Position numbers and translations under genes: made by a program
Part shown: in pieces, positions 36,211 to 45,834 of the stretch
How positions within the stretch are numbered: position 1 is the first letter of the stretch
Layout: each line of letters begins with the position of its first letter
Assembly (NCBI RefSeq): GCF_900112795.1
Contig: NZ_FONA01000013.1
Location: forward strand, 1 to 64,000
Length of the DNA: 64,000 nt
From: Thermophagus xiamenensis
GTDB lineage: Bacteria; Bacteroidota; Bacteroidia; Bacteroidales; Marinilabiliaceae
Reading direction: 5' to 3'
The notes under the pieces: generated by a model
What the model saw: the letters and a program-made list of their open reading frames with translations, nothing else
Database searches by the model: none
What the model was told of the DNA's origin: nothing

Positions 36211-37467
36211 TTAATTGGAAAAAACAAACAACCTTTCAGCATGCCTTTTATACAAATTTTCAAAAACACATTTTCCAACAATTTCTGAATGTTGTTCAAG
36301 AAATGAATTGAACTGATTAATATTTTCTGCCGCCAATTTATAAGCCACATGAATGAGCTGACGGAGATCAGGATTGTACATGGGGTGGTCAGGAACGTGC
36401 CGTAAGGCGTTTGCAAACTCTTCACCTGTCCAATTATTAACTTCAGAAAGCTTTGGCAGGTTGTCTGTGTTTATATCGATCACATCGGCATATGGAGCAC
36501 ACAGTTTTTCTATATTGTCAAGTGCTCTGGAATATATGTTTTTTACAAAAAGCAGTGCTTCACCTCCAGCCATAGCCAATCCTATAACTTCTTCAAGCCA
36601 GGTGGTTCCTGCGGTTTTTAAATGAAAACCTTTGTTATGTTTTTGTGATAACTCTTTGATGACGGGATATATGGAGAATTTATCAGATCCGGAATGGATG
36701 CTGAGTTTCAATTCAGGAGGAAATCCAAATTTCTGTATGGCATAATCAATCACCATCAAATTGGCCTCATATTCTTTTCGAAAGGTTTCAATATCCCCGA
36801 CATAATCCACACCTTTGTTGAAACGGCCCGTAAACTTTGGCGCTATGGTTTGGGCTGGAACACCATAGTGGGCAAGCATGGCCAGTATAAAGAATAATTC
36901 AACGGGTGTTTGTGGCTCCGGCACTTCATCCATAGAGACTTCGGTGATAAAGTTCCCTTTCCCCTTGACTGATTCAATGTATTTATAGGTTTCTCCAGCC
37001 ATAAAGGCAGCATGCAAATATTGACCTGCGATATTACGTAATTGTTGTTCCGTAATTTTGAATGGAGAATTAACACCTGGAATATTTAGATTACCAATTA
37101 ATGGTTTCATTTTGCTAATGAATGTTTCCTCCTCTTTGGAATCTCCTTTTTTTCCGATATAGCTGGCTACATCAATGGTGAAAAAATCGGAGCTTTCCAA
37201 AAAATTATCTACCGTGTCGAGATTAATATGGTCCGCATCAATGTACCATGGTTTTGACCAGCCGGCCTTTTGAATCGCTTTTTGGGCGGCATCTCGGTTA
37301 TCTTCTGGTTTACTACCGATGGTTGTATGTTCCCGATTTGATTTATTCCAAACAGGGGTTACTTCAATTCCTTGTTTTTCAATTTCTGTGATGGCTTTTA
37401 GTTGCCACGATGCCTGATGGGCAAATCGGTCGCCCATCCCAAATGAGTATTTTGCGAGTTTTTTCAT
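36211..37467 (-). CDS. uxaE: Tagaturonate/fructuronate epimerase UxaE
   Basis: This 418-residue protein matches the UxaE family described from Thermotoga, which epimerises D-tagaturonate to D-fructuronate. Recognisable blocks are KYSFGMGDRFAHQASWQLKA near the N-terminus, WYIDADHINLDTVD, FTIDVASYIG, SIHSGSDKFSIYP and FHLKTAGTTWLEE, with His/Asp residues suited to metal binding. It lets galacturonate (through UxaC) join the fructuronate-mannonate route, so altronate enzymes are not needed. It is the last gene of the minus-strand array, 25 bases after the LacI gene. Confidence 0.88.
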   Translation of the reverse strand: MKKLAKYSFGMGDRFAHQASWQLKAITEIEKQGIEVTPVWNKSNREHTTIGSKPEDNRDAAQKAIQKAGWSKPWYIDADHINLDTVDNFLESSDFFTIDVASYIGKKGDSKEEETFISKMKPLIGNLNIPGVNSPFKITEQQLRNIAGQYLHAAFMAGETYKYIESVKGKGNFITEVSMDEVPEPQTPVELFFILAMLAHYGVPAQTIAPKFTGRFNKGVDYVGDIETFRKEYEANLMVIDYAIQKFGFPPELKLSIHSGSDKFSIYPVIKELSQKHNKGFHLKTAGTTWLEEVIGLAMAGGEALLFVKNIYSRALDNIEKLCAPYADVIDINTDNLPKLSEVNNWTGEEFANALRHVPDHPMYNPDLRQLIHVAYKLAAENINQFNSFLEQHSEIVGKCVFENLYKRHAERLFVFSN

Positions 37468-37492
37468 GATTCCTTATTTAATGATATAATGT

Positions 37493-38536
37493 TTAAAGTG
37501 TTGTAATTATTTCATTATTAATTATTTCCACGGGTTGAAATTCGTGTTTCATAGAAATGGAACGGGTAGTAAGATATTCAAATAATCTTTTTACGGCTTT
37601 TTCAGATTGTTCCATAGGTTTTTGACCGATTAAAAAATGTATAATTCCTTTTTTAAGGTATTCTACATTTTTTTTTGTAACCTCATAGCCGACTAGAATC
37701 GGTTTAATTTTTCTTTTTTCTAAATATCGAGCAATTACGTGGGTTTTAGCACTAGATACGAGGATGGCACCAATATTTGTGTTCTTTTGAAAAATGGAAT
37801 CCATTTTTTCGTTAACAACCTTTTGATCTGTCACAGGAATTTCGATTGTAATTTTCATTCCGATATTTTTCCCTGAATCTAAAAAGTAACTAAGAAATCC
37901 TTGATTTCTGCGATTTAAATGTTGAGTATTTTCTAAATCTTTAGCTAAGTTAACGATAAGTATATCTTTTTCGGGTGCCAGGCCAAAATCAATCAGGCTT
38001 GCGGCAACTCGTCCACCCTGAAAAGCATCTTCACCAATGAATGATATGCAGTTGGTTTGATCTATGAAAGTATCGATGAAAATATAGGGAATTTTATGTT
38101 CGTCCAGCTTTTTACAAAACTGAATGGCTTCTTTTTTAAGAATAGGGGCGAGTATAACACCGTCTGGTAAATTATTCAAGATATCATCCGTTCGTTTCAA
38201 AAAATCAGCTTCATTATGTAGTTCGAAAAAATAATAATTAATTTTTACAGAAAATGGTTGTAATTCTTTTACTGCTTTTTCAATGCCTTTGGGATGAGAT
38301 AACCAGTAAATATTATCATTCCCCCCTTTTGGAATTAAAACTGATATTTTATAGATTTTTTTTGTGGTGAGGGCTTGGGCAACGATATTGGGTTGGTAGT
38401 TCATCTCTTTTGCAATATTAAGTACCTTTTCTCGCGTTTTAGCCGCTACTTCACCACGATTATGCAAAACACGATCTACGGTTCCAATAGAAACGTTAGC
38501 CTTTTGTGCAATATCTTTTATCCTTACTTGTTTCAT
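37493..38536 (-). CDS. LacI-family transcriptional regulator of the uronate operon
   Basis: Starting at the ATG at 38536 the protein begins MKQVRIKDIAQKANVSIGTVDRVLHNRGEV, a LacI helix-turn-helix with hinge helix NIVAQALTTKK. A periplasmic-binding-protein-like effector domain follows to residue 347. The frame extends 29 codons upstream, overlapping dctM, but that part is not homologous to LacI. The SIGTVDRV recognition helix differs from the usual STVSRA. It lies inside the uronate array between the TRAP transporter and uxaE, so it presumably controls those genes. No operator was assigned with confidence. Confidence 0.88.
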   Translation of the reverse strand: MKQVRIKDIAQKANVSIGTVDRVLHNRGEVAAKTREKVLNIAKEMNYQPNIVAQALTTKKIYKISVLIPKGGNDNIYWLSHPKGIEKAVKELQPFSVKINYYFFELHNEADFLKRTDDILNNLPDGVILAPILKKEAIQFCKKLDEHKIPYIFIDTFIDQTNCISFIGEDAFQGGRVAASLIDFGLAPEKDILIVNLAKDLENTQHLNRRNQGFLSYFLDSGKNIGMKITIEIPVTDQKVVNEKMDSIFQKNTNIGAILVSSAKTHVIARYLEKRKIKPILVGYEVTKKNVEYLKKGIIHFLIGQKPMEQSEKAVKRLFEYLTTRSISMKHEFQPVEIINNEIITTL

Positions 38537-38595
38537 GTATGATAATTTTCTGAAAACGAACGGATGATTTAAACTGGTTGATTTAATATTTATTT

Positions 38596-39900
38596 TTAAT
38601 AACCAAAGGCCTTTGGTATCCACATAGCTATTTCAGGGATAAAAGTGACCAGTAATAATACCGCTATCATTGCAATGTAAAATGGAATCAAGGGTTTTAC
38701 AAGGTCCTGAATTTTTAAATTGGCAACACTGCAACCAATAAATAATACAGAGCCTACAGGTGGGGTACAGAGTCCCACATTCAAATTTAATATCATTATA
38801 ATTCCAAAATGGATGGGATCCAGTCCCAGTTGTGCTGTAACAATGGGTAAAAATATTGGGGTGAATATGAGAACCGCCGGCGTCATGTCCATAAATATCC
38901 CGACAAACAAGAGTATTAAATTAATAATGATCAATATAATAAAAGGATCGGAAGACAATGAAAGAAGTCCGTTACTAACCGTTTGTGGTATGTTTTCGAA
39001 CGACATTACCCAAGACAATCCTATCGAGGAAGCAATTAACAACATTACCATTCCGGTAGTACGAATTGTATTGATAATGATGTTGGGTAGATGTTTAACG
39101 GATACTTCTTTGTAGATGAGTGCCAAAACCAGACTGTATACCACTGCGATGGCTGCTGCTTCAGTGGCAGTAAAAAGGCCAGCGATGATGCCACCAATTA
39201 CAACTACCAACATCATTAAACTGGGAATGGCATCCAGAAATTTTTTTATGGCAGCGCGAAAGGGAATTTTTTCTGCTACAGGATATTTTTTTCGATAGGC
39301 ATAGACTGCACCCACCAGCATTAGAGCTATTCCGGTAAGAATACCCGGTAAATATCCTGCCAGAAACAAAGCTCCAATTGAGACTCCTCCACTTGCCAGT
39401 GAATATACAATTAGGACGTTGCTTGGGGGGATGGATAATCCCGTTGTTGCTGACGTAACATTTATAGCTGCAGAGAAGTTCTTATCATAACCTTCCTTTT
39501 CCATTCTGGGAGACATGATTGTTCCAATGGCGGATGCTGATGCAGCAGCTGACCCAGATATAGCCCCAAAAAGCATGTTGGCTGTAACGTTTACTAAGGC
39601 CAGACCACCTGGTAGACGACCTACTATGACTTTAGCAAACTCAATAAGTCGCATGGCAATACCTCCCGAATTCATTAGCTGTCCTGCTAGTATGAAGAAT
39701 GGAATTGCCAATAAAGAAAAGCTTTCTAAGCCAGTGGCCATTCGCTGAGCCATAGTGGAAAATGCGGGAAGGGTATCAAAGCTTACTAACATGGTGGCCA
39801 ATGCCGATAAACCAATGCTGTAAGCAATAGGTGTTCCTATGACCAGAAAAAACAGAAACGAAAAAATGAGGACGAGAATACCCAGGATATCTAGTTCCAT
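38596..39900 (-). CDS. TRAP transporter large permease (DctM)
   Basis: This 434-residue inner-membrane protein has about 12 hydrophobic segments and family signatures PFFILAGQLMNSGGIAMRLIEFA, GAISGSAAASASAIGTIMSPRMEKEGY, ATEAAAIAVVYSLV and LNLNVGLCTPPVG. It couples sodium entry to uptake of a carboxylated substrate delivered by DctP. Two bases separate it from dctQ. Flanking uronate genes suggest a uronate or unsaturated-uronate substrate. Confidence 0.93.
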   Translation of the reverse strand: MELDILGILVLIFSFLFFLVIGTPIAYSIGLSALATMLVSFDTLPAFSTMAQRMATGLESFSLLAIPFFILAGQLMNSGGIAMRLIEFAKVIVGRLPGGLALVNVTANMLFGAISGSAAASASAIGTIMSPRMEKEGYDKNFSAAINVTSATTGLSIPPSNVLIVYSLASGGVSIGALFLAGYLPGILTGIALMLVGAVYAYRKKYPVAEKIPFRAAIKKFLDAIPSLMMLVVVIGGIIAGLFTATEAAAIAVVYSLVLALIYKEVSVKHLPNIIINTIRTTGMVMLLIASSIGLSWVMSFENIPQTVSNGLLSLSSDPFIILIIINLILLFVGIFMDMTPAVLIFTPIFLPIVTAQLGLDPIHFGIIMILNLNVGLCTPPVGSVLFIGCSVANLKIQDLVKPLIPFYIAMIAVLLLVTFIPEIAMWIPKAFGY

Positions 39901-39902
39901 AA

Positions 39903-40406
39903 TTAATTCTTTTTATTTTTTGAATTGATGAGTGTTTTGTATTCCTTGTTTAATTTTCTGATATCATCCAGAGAATAGTAAATCATAAGCAACCCGCTTA
40001 TAGGTACAATTATATAAACATAACCAATGGGTACCTGCAGTGCAGAAGATACTTGTCCTAGTCTAAATCGGGTATAAACCAGCCATGCACCACCAATAAC
40101 CATAATAGTTAAGCTAAATAGAATTATTAAAATGTTGATAAAAACCATTAATCGATTCTTTTTGGGTGGCTTTAGTTTTTCAGGAAGAATGTCAATGGCT
40201 AAGTGTTCATTTTTCCCTTTCACATAGGCAGCACCGGCCATTCCAACCCATATTAGTAAAAAAACCGCCAATTCATCTGTAAATGAACTAGGATTGGAAA
40301 ATAGGTAGCGACTAGCTACCTGCCATACTACATCTAATACTAATGCAGTCATTAGTATTACTAGAAACATTTCTAGTATTTTGTCTATTTTCTTTCGGAG
40401 AATCAT
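39903..40406 (-). CDS. TRAP transporter small permease (DctQ)
   Basis: This 167-residue inner-membrane protein has four hydrophobic segments and the DctQ-family motifs YLFSNPSSFTDELAVFLLIWVGMAGAAYVKG and EHLAIDI. It assembles with DctM. The gene lies 91 bases after dctP and directly before dctM. Confidence 0.92.
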   Translation of the reverse strand: MILRKKIDKILEMFLVILMTALVLDVVWQVASRYLFSNPSSFTDELAVFLLIWVGMAGAAYVKGKNEHLAIDILPEKLKPPKKNRLMVFINILIILFSLTIMVIGGAWLVYTRFRLGQVSSALQVPIGYVYIIVPISGLLMIYYSLDDIRKLNKEYKTLINSKNKKN

Positions 40407-40497
40407 ATTTGGTGGTTTTCTTTTTGCATATTAAAATGAATCATTCATAAAAAAATGAAATCAGTAAATTAGAAAGATCAACTGTTTTTCAAACTAT

Positions 40498-41505
40498 CTA
40501 ATTAGAATTCTCTGATTGTGCCTTAACAGAAGGTGCGGACTGCTGAATTCTTTGGATTAAATTCCACAATTTTTCATTGTCTTTATACAAATTATAAACT
40601 TCAGAAACCCCATCAATAAAGGGTTGCTTGTCTGGTTTGATGATTTCAACACCATCCTCAATAACAGCTTTAAGAGCATTTTCTTCTGATTTTTGCCATT
40701 CTTTACGTTGGACGGGAACCGATTCTCTGACAGCTTGCATCAACCAATCTTTTTCTTGGGATGTTAATTTTTCGAGCGCATGTGTGCTCATAATTAAAAC
40801 ATCCGGGAGTCGGGTATGCTCATTAAGAGTGTAGTAACGACAAACCTCATAATGATGTGAGAGATAGAAACTAGGCGGATTATTTTCAGCACCATCGACT
40901 ACCTTCCCTTGCAAAGCCGTATATAACTCACCCCAAGAAATTGGAGTAGGGGATCCACCCATTGCTTTTACCATCTCGAATGAAGTTATACTCTGCATAA
41001 CCCTGATTTTTAATCCTTTTAAGTCTTCTGGGCTTTGGATGGGTGTAGACGAATAAAAACTTCTGGCACCGGCATCATAAAAGCAAAGACCTTTTAACCA
41101 ATATTCTTCCCCTTTGTTAAGGATTTCTTGTCCTAAAGGGCCATCTAACACAGCAAAAGCATGTTCCCGACTTTTAAAAATATATGGAAGACCAAATATC
41201 TTATATTCTTCTACAAAGCCCTCCAATGCTGCAGAGGAAACTTTTGTCATATCCAGACTTCCCAGTTGGAGTAGCTCCAAACTTTCACGTTCGGAGCCAA
41301 GAACCCCACCGGGATAAATTTCTATTTTTAATTTTCCATTGGATAACTCGTTAACACGTTTGGCCATAAATTCCATGGCAATGTGAACAGAATGTTTGGT
41401 ATCCAAGCCATGTCCAAGCTTAAGAACTTTCACCTCTTTTTTTAATCCACATCCCGCCGAGGCGAAAAATAGTATCGCCAATAAAACTGTAATTAGTTTG
41501 TTCAT
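40498..41505 (-). CDS. TRAP transporter substrate-binding lipoprotein (DctP)
   Basis: From the ATG at 41505 (the frame opens 22 codons earlier inside gnd) the 335-residue protein has a lipoprotein signal peptide ending FFASAGC. DctP-family blocks follow: LGHGLDTKHSVHIAMEFMA, IYPGGVLGSERESLELLQLG and GLKIRVMQSITSFEMVKAMGGSP. The conserved Arg in LKIRVMQ is the usual salt-bridge residue for a carboxylate. Most DctP proteins are soluble and periplasmic; this one is predicted to be lipid-anchored. It binds the incoming acid sugar. Confidence 0.9.
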   Translation of the reverse strand: MNKLITVLLAILFFASAGCGLKKEVKVLKLGHGLDTKHSVHIAMEFMAKRVNELSNGKLKIEIYPGGVLGSERESLELLQLGSLDMTKVSSAALEGFVEEYKIFGLPYIFKSREHAFAVLDGPLGQEILNKGEEYWLKGLCFYDAGARSFYSSTPIQSPEDLKGLKIRVMQSITSFEMVKAMGGSPTPISWGELYTALQGKVVDGAENNPPSFYLSHHYEVCRYYTLNEHTRLPDVLIMSTHALEKLTSQEKDWLMQAVRESVPVQRKEWQKSEENALKAVIEDGVEIIKPDKQPFIDGVSEVYNLYKDNEKLWNLIQRIQQSAPSVKAQSENSN

Positions 41506-41522
41506 TGTTATCAGTTTTTGTG

Positions 41523-42977
41523 TCAAACATTGTATGTGGTCGAGGCTGTTGTCCCACCTTTCCCTGTCCAATTGGTGTGGAAGAATTTTCCTCTAGGCTG
41601 GTCGATACGTTCGTAGGTATGGGCACCAAAATAATCCCGCTGGGCTTGTAATAAGTTAGCAGGCAATCTATCATGTCGGTAACCATCGTAATAGTTCAGG
41701 GCTGATGCAAAGGCCGGTGTAGGAATACCATTTTCAATGGCTGTAGCCACAACTTTTCTCCAACCATTTTGTGCTTTATGAATCACCTCTTTAAAGAATG
41801 GTGCTAATAATAAATTAGTTAAGTTTGGGTTTTCGTCATAAGCTTCTTTGATTTTACCAAGAAAGACTGATCGGATGATACATCCTCCTCGCCACATAAG
41901 CGCAATGCCCCCATAATTAAGTTTCCAACCGTATTCTTTGGCTGCAGCACTCATTAATGCATATCCTTGTGCATAAGAAATGATTTTTGATGCATAAACG
42001 GCATCATGCAGGTCATTTAAGAAAGCATTTCTGTCACCCTTGAATTGGGGTTTTGGACCTTCCAAAATTTTTGAAGCCGTTACACGTTCTTCTTTGATTG
42101 CCGAAAGACATCGTGAAAATACGGCCTCACCTATTAAGGTTAATGGTATTCCTAGTTCCAGTGCTGATATCCCTGTCCATTTTCCAGTTCCTTTTTGACC
42201 GGCGGTATCCAGAATTTTATCAACGAGGGGTTGGCCATCTTCATCTTTGTAGGCCAATATATCCCTGGTAATTTCAATAAGGTAAGAATTAAGTGGTCCA
42301 TTGTTCCATTCCTTGAATACTTCATGCATTTCATCGGCCGTCATTCCCAGTAGTTCTTTCATTATGTGGTAGGCTTCATTAATGATTTGCATGTCCCCAT
42401 ATTCAATGCCGTTATGTACCATTTTAACAAAATGGCCTGCGCCATTTTCTCCTACCCAGTCGCAGCAAGGAATTCCATTTTCTACTTTGGCAGCAATGGA
42501 TTGAAATATGGGTTTAACTTCTGGCCAAGCTTTGGGTGAACCACCTGGCATAATAGATGGTCCGTTTAAGGCCCCTTCTTCACCTCCTGAAACACCTGTT
42601 CCAATGTAAAGAAGTCCTTTGCTTTCTACATATTTTGTTCGGCGGTCTGTATCAGGGAAATGGGTGTTACCACCATCAATGATGATGTCGCCCGGTTCCA
42701 ATAATGGAATCAAACTTTCAATAAGCTTATCTACAGCTTCCCCGGCTTTCACCATCATCATTACTTTTCTGGGACGTTCCAGCGATTGAACTAATTCTTC
42801 CAGTGAATGGGTACCTTTGATGTTTTTCCCTTTGGCACGACCATTAATGAAGTTATCAACTTTTTCAACGGTACGATTGTAAACAGAAACCTGGAAGCCT
42901 TTACTTTCCATATTCAATACCAGGTTTTCGCCCATAACGGCCAACCCGATGAGCCCAATGTCAGATAATTGTTTCAT
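41523..42977 (-). CDS. gnd: 6-phosphogluconate dehydrogenase, decarboxylating
   Basis: This 484-residue enzyme of usual length has [20 protein letters not shown] (NADP fold), [45 protein letters not shown] (catalytic Lys and substrate His/Asn) and a C-terminal [28 protein letters not shown]. It converts 6-phosphogluconate to ribulose 5-phosphate and CO2. Finding it inside a uronate operon, next to larA-type and PfkB genes, is unusual and suggests that the operon generates gluconate or 6-phosphogluconate. No zwf or pgl accompanies it. Confidence 0.96.
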   Translation of the reverse strand: MKQLSDIGLIGLAVMGENLVLNMESKGFQVSVYNRTVEKVDNFINGRAKGKNIKGTHSLEELVQSLERPRKVMMMVKAGEAVDKLIESLIPLLEPGDIIIDGGNTHFPDTDRRTKYVESKGLLYIGTGVSGGEEGALNGPSIMPGGSPKAWPEVKPIFQSIAAKVENGIPCCDWVGENGAGHFVKMVHNGIEYGDMQIINEAYHIMKELLGMTADEMHEVFKEWNNGPLNSYLIEITRDILAYKDEDGQPLVDKILDTAGQKGTGKWTGISALELGIPLTLIGEAVFSRCLSAIKEERVTASKILEGPKPQFKGDRNAFLNDLHDAVYASKIISYAQGYALMSAAAKEYGWKLNYGGIALMWRGGCIIRSVFLGKIKEAYDENPNLTNLLLAPFFKEVIHKAQNGWRKVVATAIENGIPTPAFASALNYYDGYRHDRLPANLLQAQRDYFGAHTYERIDQPRGKFFHTNWTGKGGTTASTTYNV

Positions 42978-43117
42978 AGTTATCTATATTTTGTTGTTAG
43001 TTTTAGTTTTTCGCAATAATACGTATTTCTTAAATTTTCTATATTAATGATCCGAATTTTTCAATTTCTGATTTATAGAAAGCCTAATTCGGTGACAACA
43101 TCATTGATGAAATGTTT

Positions 43118-44392
43118 TTATTTGCTAAATCGGTCTTTGTGAGCCCAAAGTCCCAACGCCGGATTGGAAATAAAGAATATTTCTTCTCCGTTAGGCATAA
43201 TATTTACACCATCCTGCAAATGTTCAGGATTATATTTTTTCAACATCTCTTTTAGGTCGGCATATTCAAAATTAACTGATTCTATTTCTTCCTTTGAAAG
43301 GAATCCAGGACAATAAATAATGGAAAACCGATCTTCGCTACTGCCATGAATTAAGTGGGCAGCAGCACTCAAATTTTCTCTGAGATCCCTGTTTTCATTG
43401 GTAGCTTTTAACGTTGCAGGCGTTCCTTTATATCCATATTTGCGTATTAATTTATCAATAGTGGGATCTTCTCCAAATTCCTTGAGGCCAGGTGCCAAAA
43501 CGATTAATTTTGCGCCATCGGCTAAGGCCATCCGCGTGCGATAAATGCTTTTGTTTCCCAACCAGGTGCTTTTAAATTCGGTAGGATCGAGATAAACGAC
43601 TACTTTTTTTAATGGTTTTTCAACCATTTCAAAGTTTACTTTTATAGAAAGATCTGCTGCCTTCTCAAAAATCTCTTCATCATCACCAATAAATAATCCT
43701 CTAACTACAAGCCCTTCTTTGTCATCATTTCCAATGACTGTAAGTACATAAATTATTGGAAGATGTGAAATGAATTTTTTTGATGCATAATTCAATACTT
43801 GGCGCACTGGATTATTGGCCCTGCCCATAATTTTTTCCATACCATAAACTGCACCAATAAAGTGGCTTTTATTTATTCCTTCAGCTCCTCCTGTTCCTAC
43901 AAATATGTTTTTATTGTAGTTGGCCATACCAATAACTTCGTGAGGTACAACCTGACCAATGGAGAGGATTAGGTCATGACCACCGTCTCTAATTATTTTG
44001 TTAACTTGTGCGGGCCAATCATAATCAATTTGACCATTTGTGATTTCTGAAATGAAACTTCCCGGGACCATTCCCGTGGTAACCACGTCATTTCGCCAGT
44101 CATGAACTCTAAATAGATTAGATGGAACGCCCGGGAACATATGATTAATTTGTTCGGGTGTCATGGGTGAATGTGTACCAAGAGCGGGAAGTATATCGGT
44201 TAATTGTTTCCCATAATATTGATAGACATAGGTAGTCAGTTCGCCGGCTCGGGAATGAAAGCGGGTATAATCGGGTGGTACCGCTAATACTTTTTGACGC
44301 CTGCCTAATTTTTCAAGTGCTGTAAATAGTCCTTCCTTTAAGTCCTCTGAACTTAATATACTTTTTTCCGATCCTTTTTGAAAATAAATCAT
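43118..44392 (-). CDS. LarA-family nickel-pincer hydroxy-acid racemase/epimerase, candidate mannonate/gluconate 2-epimerase
   Basis: This 424-residue protein of the LarA (DUF2088) family shows PPDYTRFHS (39-47, the DxTRxxP-like loop), GTHSPMT with H74, VPHE with H151, K161 and H177. The spacing H151-K161-H177 (10 and 16) is exactly that of H174-K184-H200 in lactate racemase LarA, where Lys binds the nickel-pincer cofactor and His ligates nickel. Family members include lactate, malate and D-gluconate 2-epimerases. Neighbours (mannonate-forming SDR, PfkB kinase, gnd) suggest interconversion of mannonate and gluconate. The cofactor genes larB, larC and larE are not in the window. Confidence 0.75.
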   Translation of the reverse strand: MIYFQKGSEKSILSSEDLKEGLFTALEKLGRRQKVLAVPPDYTRFHSRAGELTTYVYQYYGKQLTDILPALGTHSPMTPEQINHMFPGVPSNLFRVHDWRNDVVTTGMVPGSFISEITNGQIDYDWPAQVNKIIRDGGHDLILSIGQVVPHEVIGMANYNKNIFVGTGGAEGINKSHFIGAVYGMEKIMGRANNPVRQVLNYASKKFISHLPIIYVLTVIGNDDKEGLVVRGLFIGDDEEIFEKAADLSIKVNFEMVEKPLKKVVVYLDPTEFKSTWLGNKSIYRTRMALADGAKLIVLAPGLKEFGEDPTIDKLIRKYGYKGTPATLKATNENRDLRENLSAAAHLIHGSSEDRFSIIYCPGFLSKEEIESVNFEYADLKEMLKKYNPEHLQDGVNIMPNGEEIFFISNPALGLWAHKDRFSK

Positions 44393-44742
44393 ATTGTTTT
44401 ATTCTGTTCTTTTAAAGTATCCAATTCCAATATGTTCTTTATTTTTTGTCATAACGTTAATTGATGACTATTTTTACAATCTAGCTAAACCAAAGAACCA
44501 GGAACTAATATTATTGTTTTAAAAGTGGGTGTTTAAGAAGATAAATTCGACAAAGCTCCTGGTCATCGTCTGAAGGCGAATCCCTCCCTTTCAGCAAAAT
44601 ATAAATGTAAAAAGTTTTACATCTGTCTTTTACCTGTAAATCATTTTATACATGTTCTTGTCGTAAGTCTCTTTTTATGGTCGTTTTATTTAGAGAAAAA
44701 TAACCTTATTAAACACCCACTAAGGAATATTTGCCGATTGAT
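44393..44742. other. Intergenic region between larA-type and PfkB genes
   Basis: No gene is seen. The spacer is filled mainly by a 198-bp element with terminal inverted repeats (44524-44721). It also has an internal palindrome ATGTAAAA-AG-TTTTACAT (44605-44622), a degenerate minus-strand 74-bp repeat (about 44645-44690) and a TAACGTTA palindrome (44452-44459) upstream of the larA-type gene. Confidence 0.55.
44524..44721. repeat. 198-bp element with 13-bp terminal inverted repeats (MITE-like)
   Basis: AGTGGGTGTTTAA at 44524-44536 and TTAAACACCCACT at 44709-44721 are perfect inverted repeats; AAG continues the match after one base. There is no coding capacity and no clear target duplication. 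It separates the uxaC-to-PfkB genes from larA-gnd-TRAP in an otherwise tight array. Confidence 0.55.
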
Positions 44743-45816
44743 TTATCTTTTAACTCTGGCATTCCCATTCCACAGGCTCCAAATCATCTCTTCATCTGCT
44801 GGTTGGGCATAATCGGTCAGGAATGTCGTTGCCAAAGCTCCCGAAGCCCATCCGAATTGAATCCATTTTTGGGGTTCCCAGCCTTTGAGAATGGCATAAA
44901 GCATTCCTCCAACAAATCCGTCACCACCTCCTATACGATCCAAAACTCTTATGGGACGTGGCTCTATGACTTCCCAATTATCTCCTACGAGCATGATGGC
45001 TCCCCACAGGTGTTCGTTGGCCGAGATAACCTGGCGGAGCGTTGTGGCAAACACCGAAGCATTTGGAAAGGTTTGCTTAACTCGCATTATCATCTCTTTA
45101 AAGTTTTCAATCTTATTGGCAATTTCTTTACCGCCAGCTTCGGGACCTTCTATGCCTAGACATAGCTGAAAATCTTCTTCGTTTCCTATAAGAATATCTG
45201 ATACAGAAGCTATTTCTGTAAATATATTTCTTAGCTCTTTTTGACGGTCTTTCCAGAATGATGCCCGATAGTTTAAATCAAAAGAAATAACCGTACCATG
45301 TTGTTTTGCCGCACGAGCCACTTCAAGACAGAAATTTCCTGTCTCGGGGGATAATGCCGCAATCAGGCCTGAAAGGTGCAGTATACCGGCCCCTTCCTGA
45401 CCAAATATTCTTTGCAGATCAAAGTCTTTTGTATTAAGGGTTCGGCCTACTTCTCCTGCTCGGTCATTATGTACTCTCGGGCCTCTTCCGCCAAAGCCGC
45501 TGTCGGCAATATTAAATTGATGACGATAGCCCCAGGGACCTCCTTGTTCTACTTCAACGCCTTCATAATCCATATGGCGATTTCGTAGATTACTTTTTAT
45601 AAATTGGGCAATTGGACTATCTTTAACAAATGTGGTCAGCACCTTTACAGGTAATCCCAGGTAGGAAGAAATACTTGCTACATTGGTTTCGGCGCTGGTG
45701 GCTTGCATTTTAAAGGTATCACTGCAATGTACAGGTTGTCCGTTTTCGGGTGTTATTCTTACCCCCATACTGGTAGGAACAACCATGGCATATTTGTAAT
45801 GACTTTTAATTTTCAT
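44743..45816 (-). CDS. PfkB-family sugar kinase (second kinase of the uronate operon)
   Basis: This 357-residue ribokinase-like enzyme has a catalytic Asp in DRIGGGDGFVGGM (D299) and a substrate-side block SFDLNYRASFWKD. It is clearly paralogous to the KdgK-like protein at 47399-48436 (SCDLNYRKNLWK, DRVGGGDSFMGG). An ordinary pathway to KDPG needs only one kinase, so this one may act on another acid, for example gluconate made by the neighbouring LarA-type epimerase. That would feed Gnd. A redundant 2-keto-3-deoxygluconate kinase is the plain alternative. It starts 18 bases after the SDR stop. Confidence 0.75.
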   Translation of the reverse strand: MKIKSHYKYAMVVPTSMGVRITPENGQPVHCSDTFKMQATSAETNVASISSYLGLPVKVLTTFVKDSPIAQFIKSNLRNRHMDYEGVEVEQGGPWGYRHQFNIADSGFGGRGPRVHNDRAGEVGRTLNTKDFDLQRIFGQEGAGILHLSGLIAALSPETGNFCLEVARAAKQHGTVISFDLNYRASFWKDRQKELRNIFTEIASVSDILIGNEEDFQLCLGIEGPEAGGKEIANKIENFKEMIMRVKQTFPNASVFATTLRQVISANEHLWGAIMLVGDNWEVIEPRPIRVLDRIGGGDGFVGGMLYAILKGWEPQKWIQFGWASGALATTFLTDYAQPADEEMIWSLWNGNARVKR

Positions 45817-45834
45817 TGTGATATTTTTTTATGA

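Noticed and set aside
44581-44622. Possible riboswitch or sRNA from the ATGTAAAA/TTTTACAT palindrome
   Set aside because: It is a single AT-rich palindrome with no conserved aptamer sequence; more simply part of the MITE-like element.
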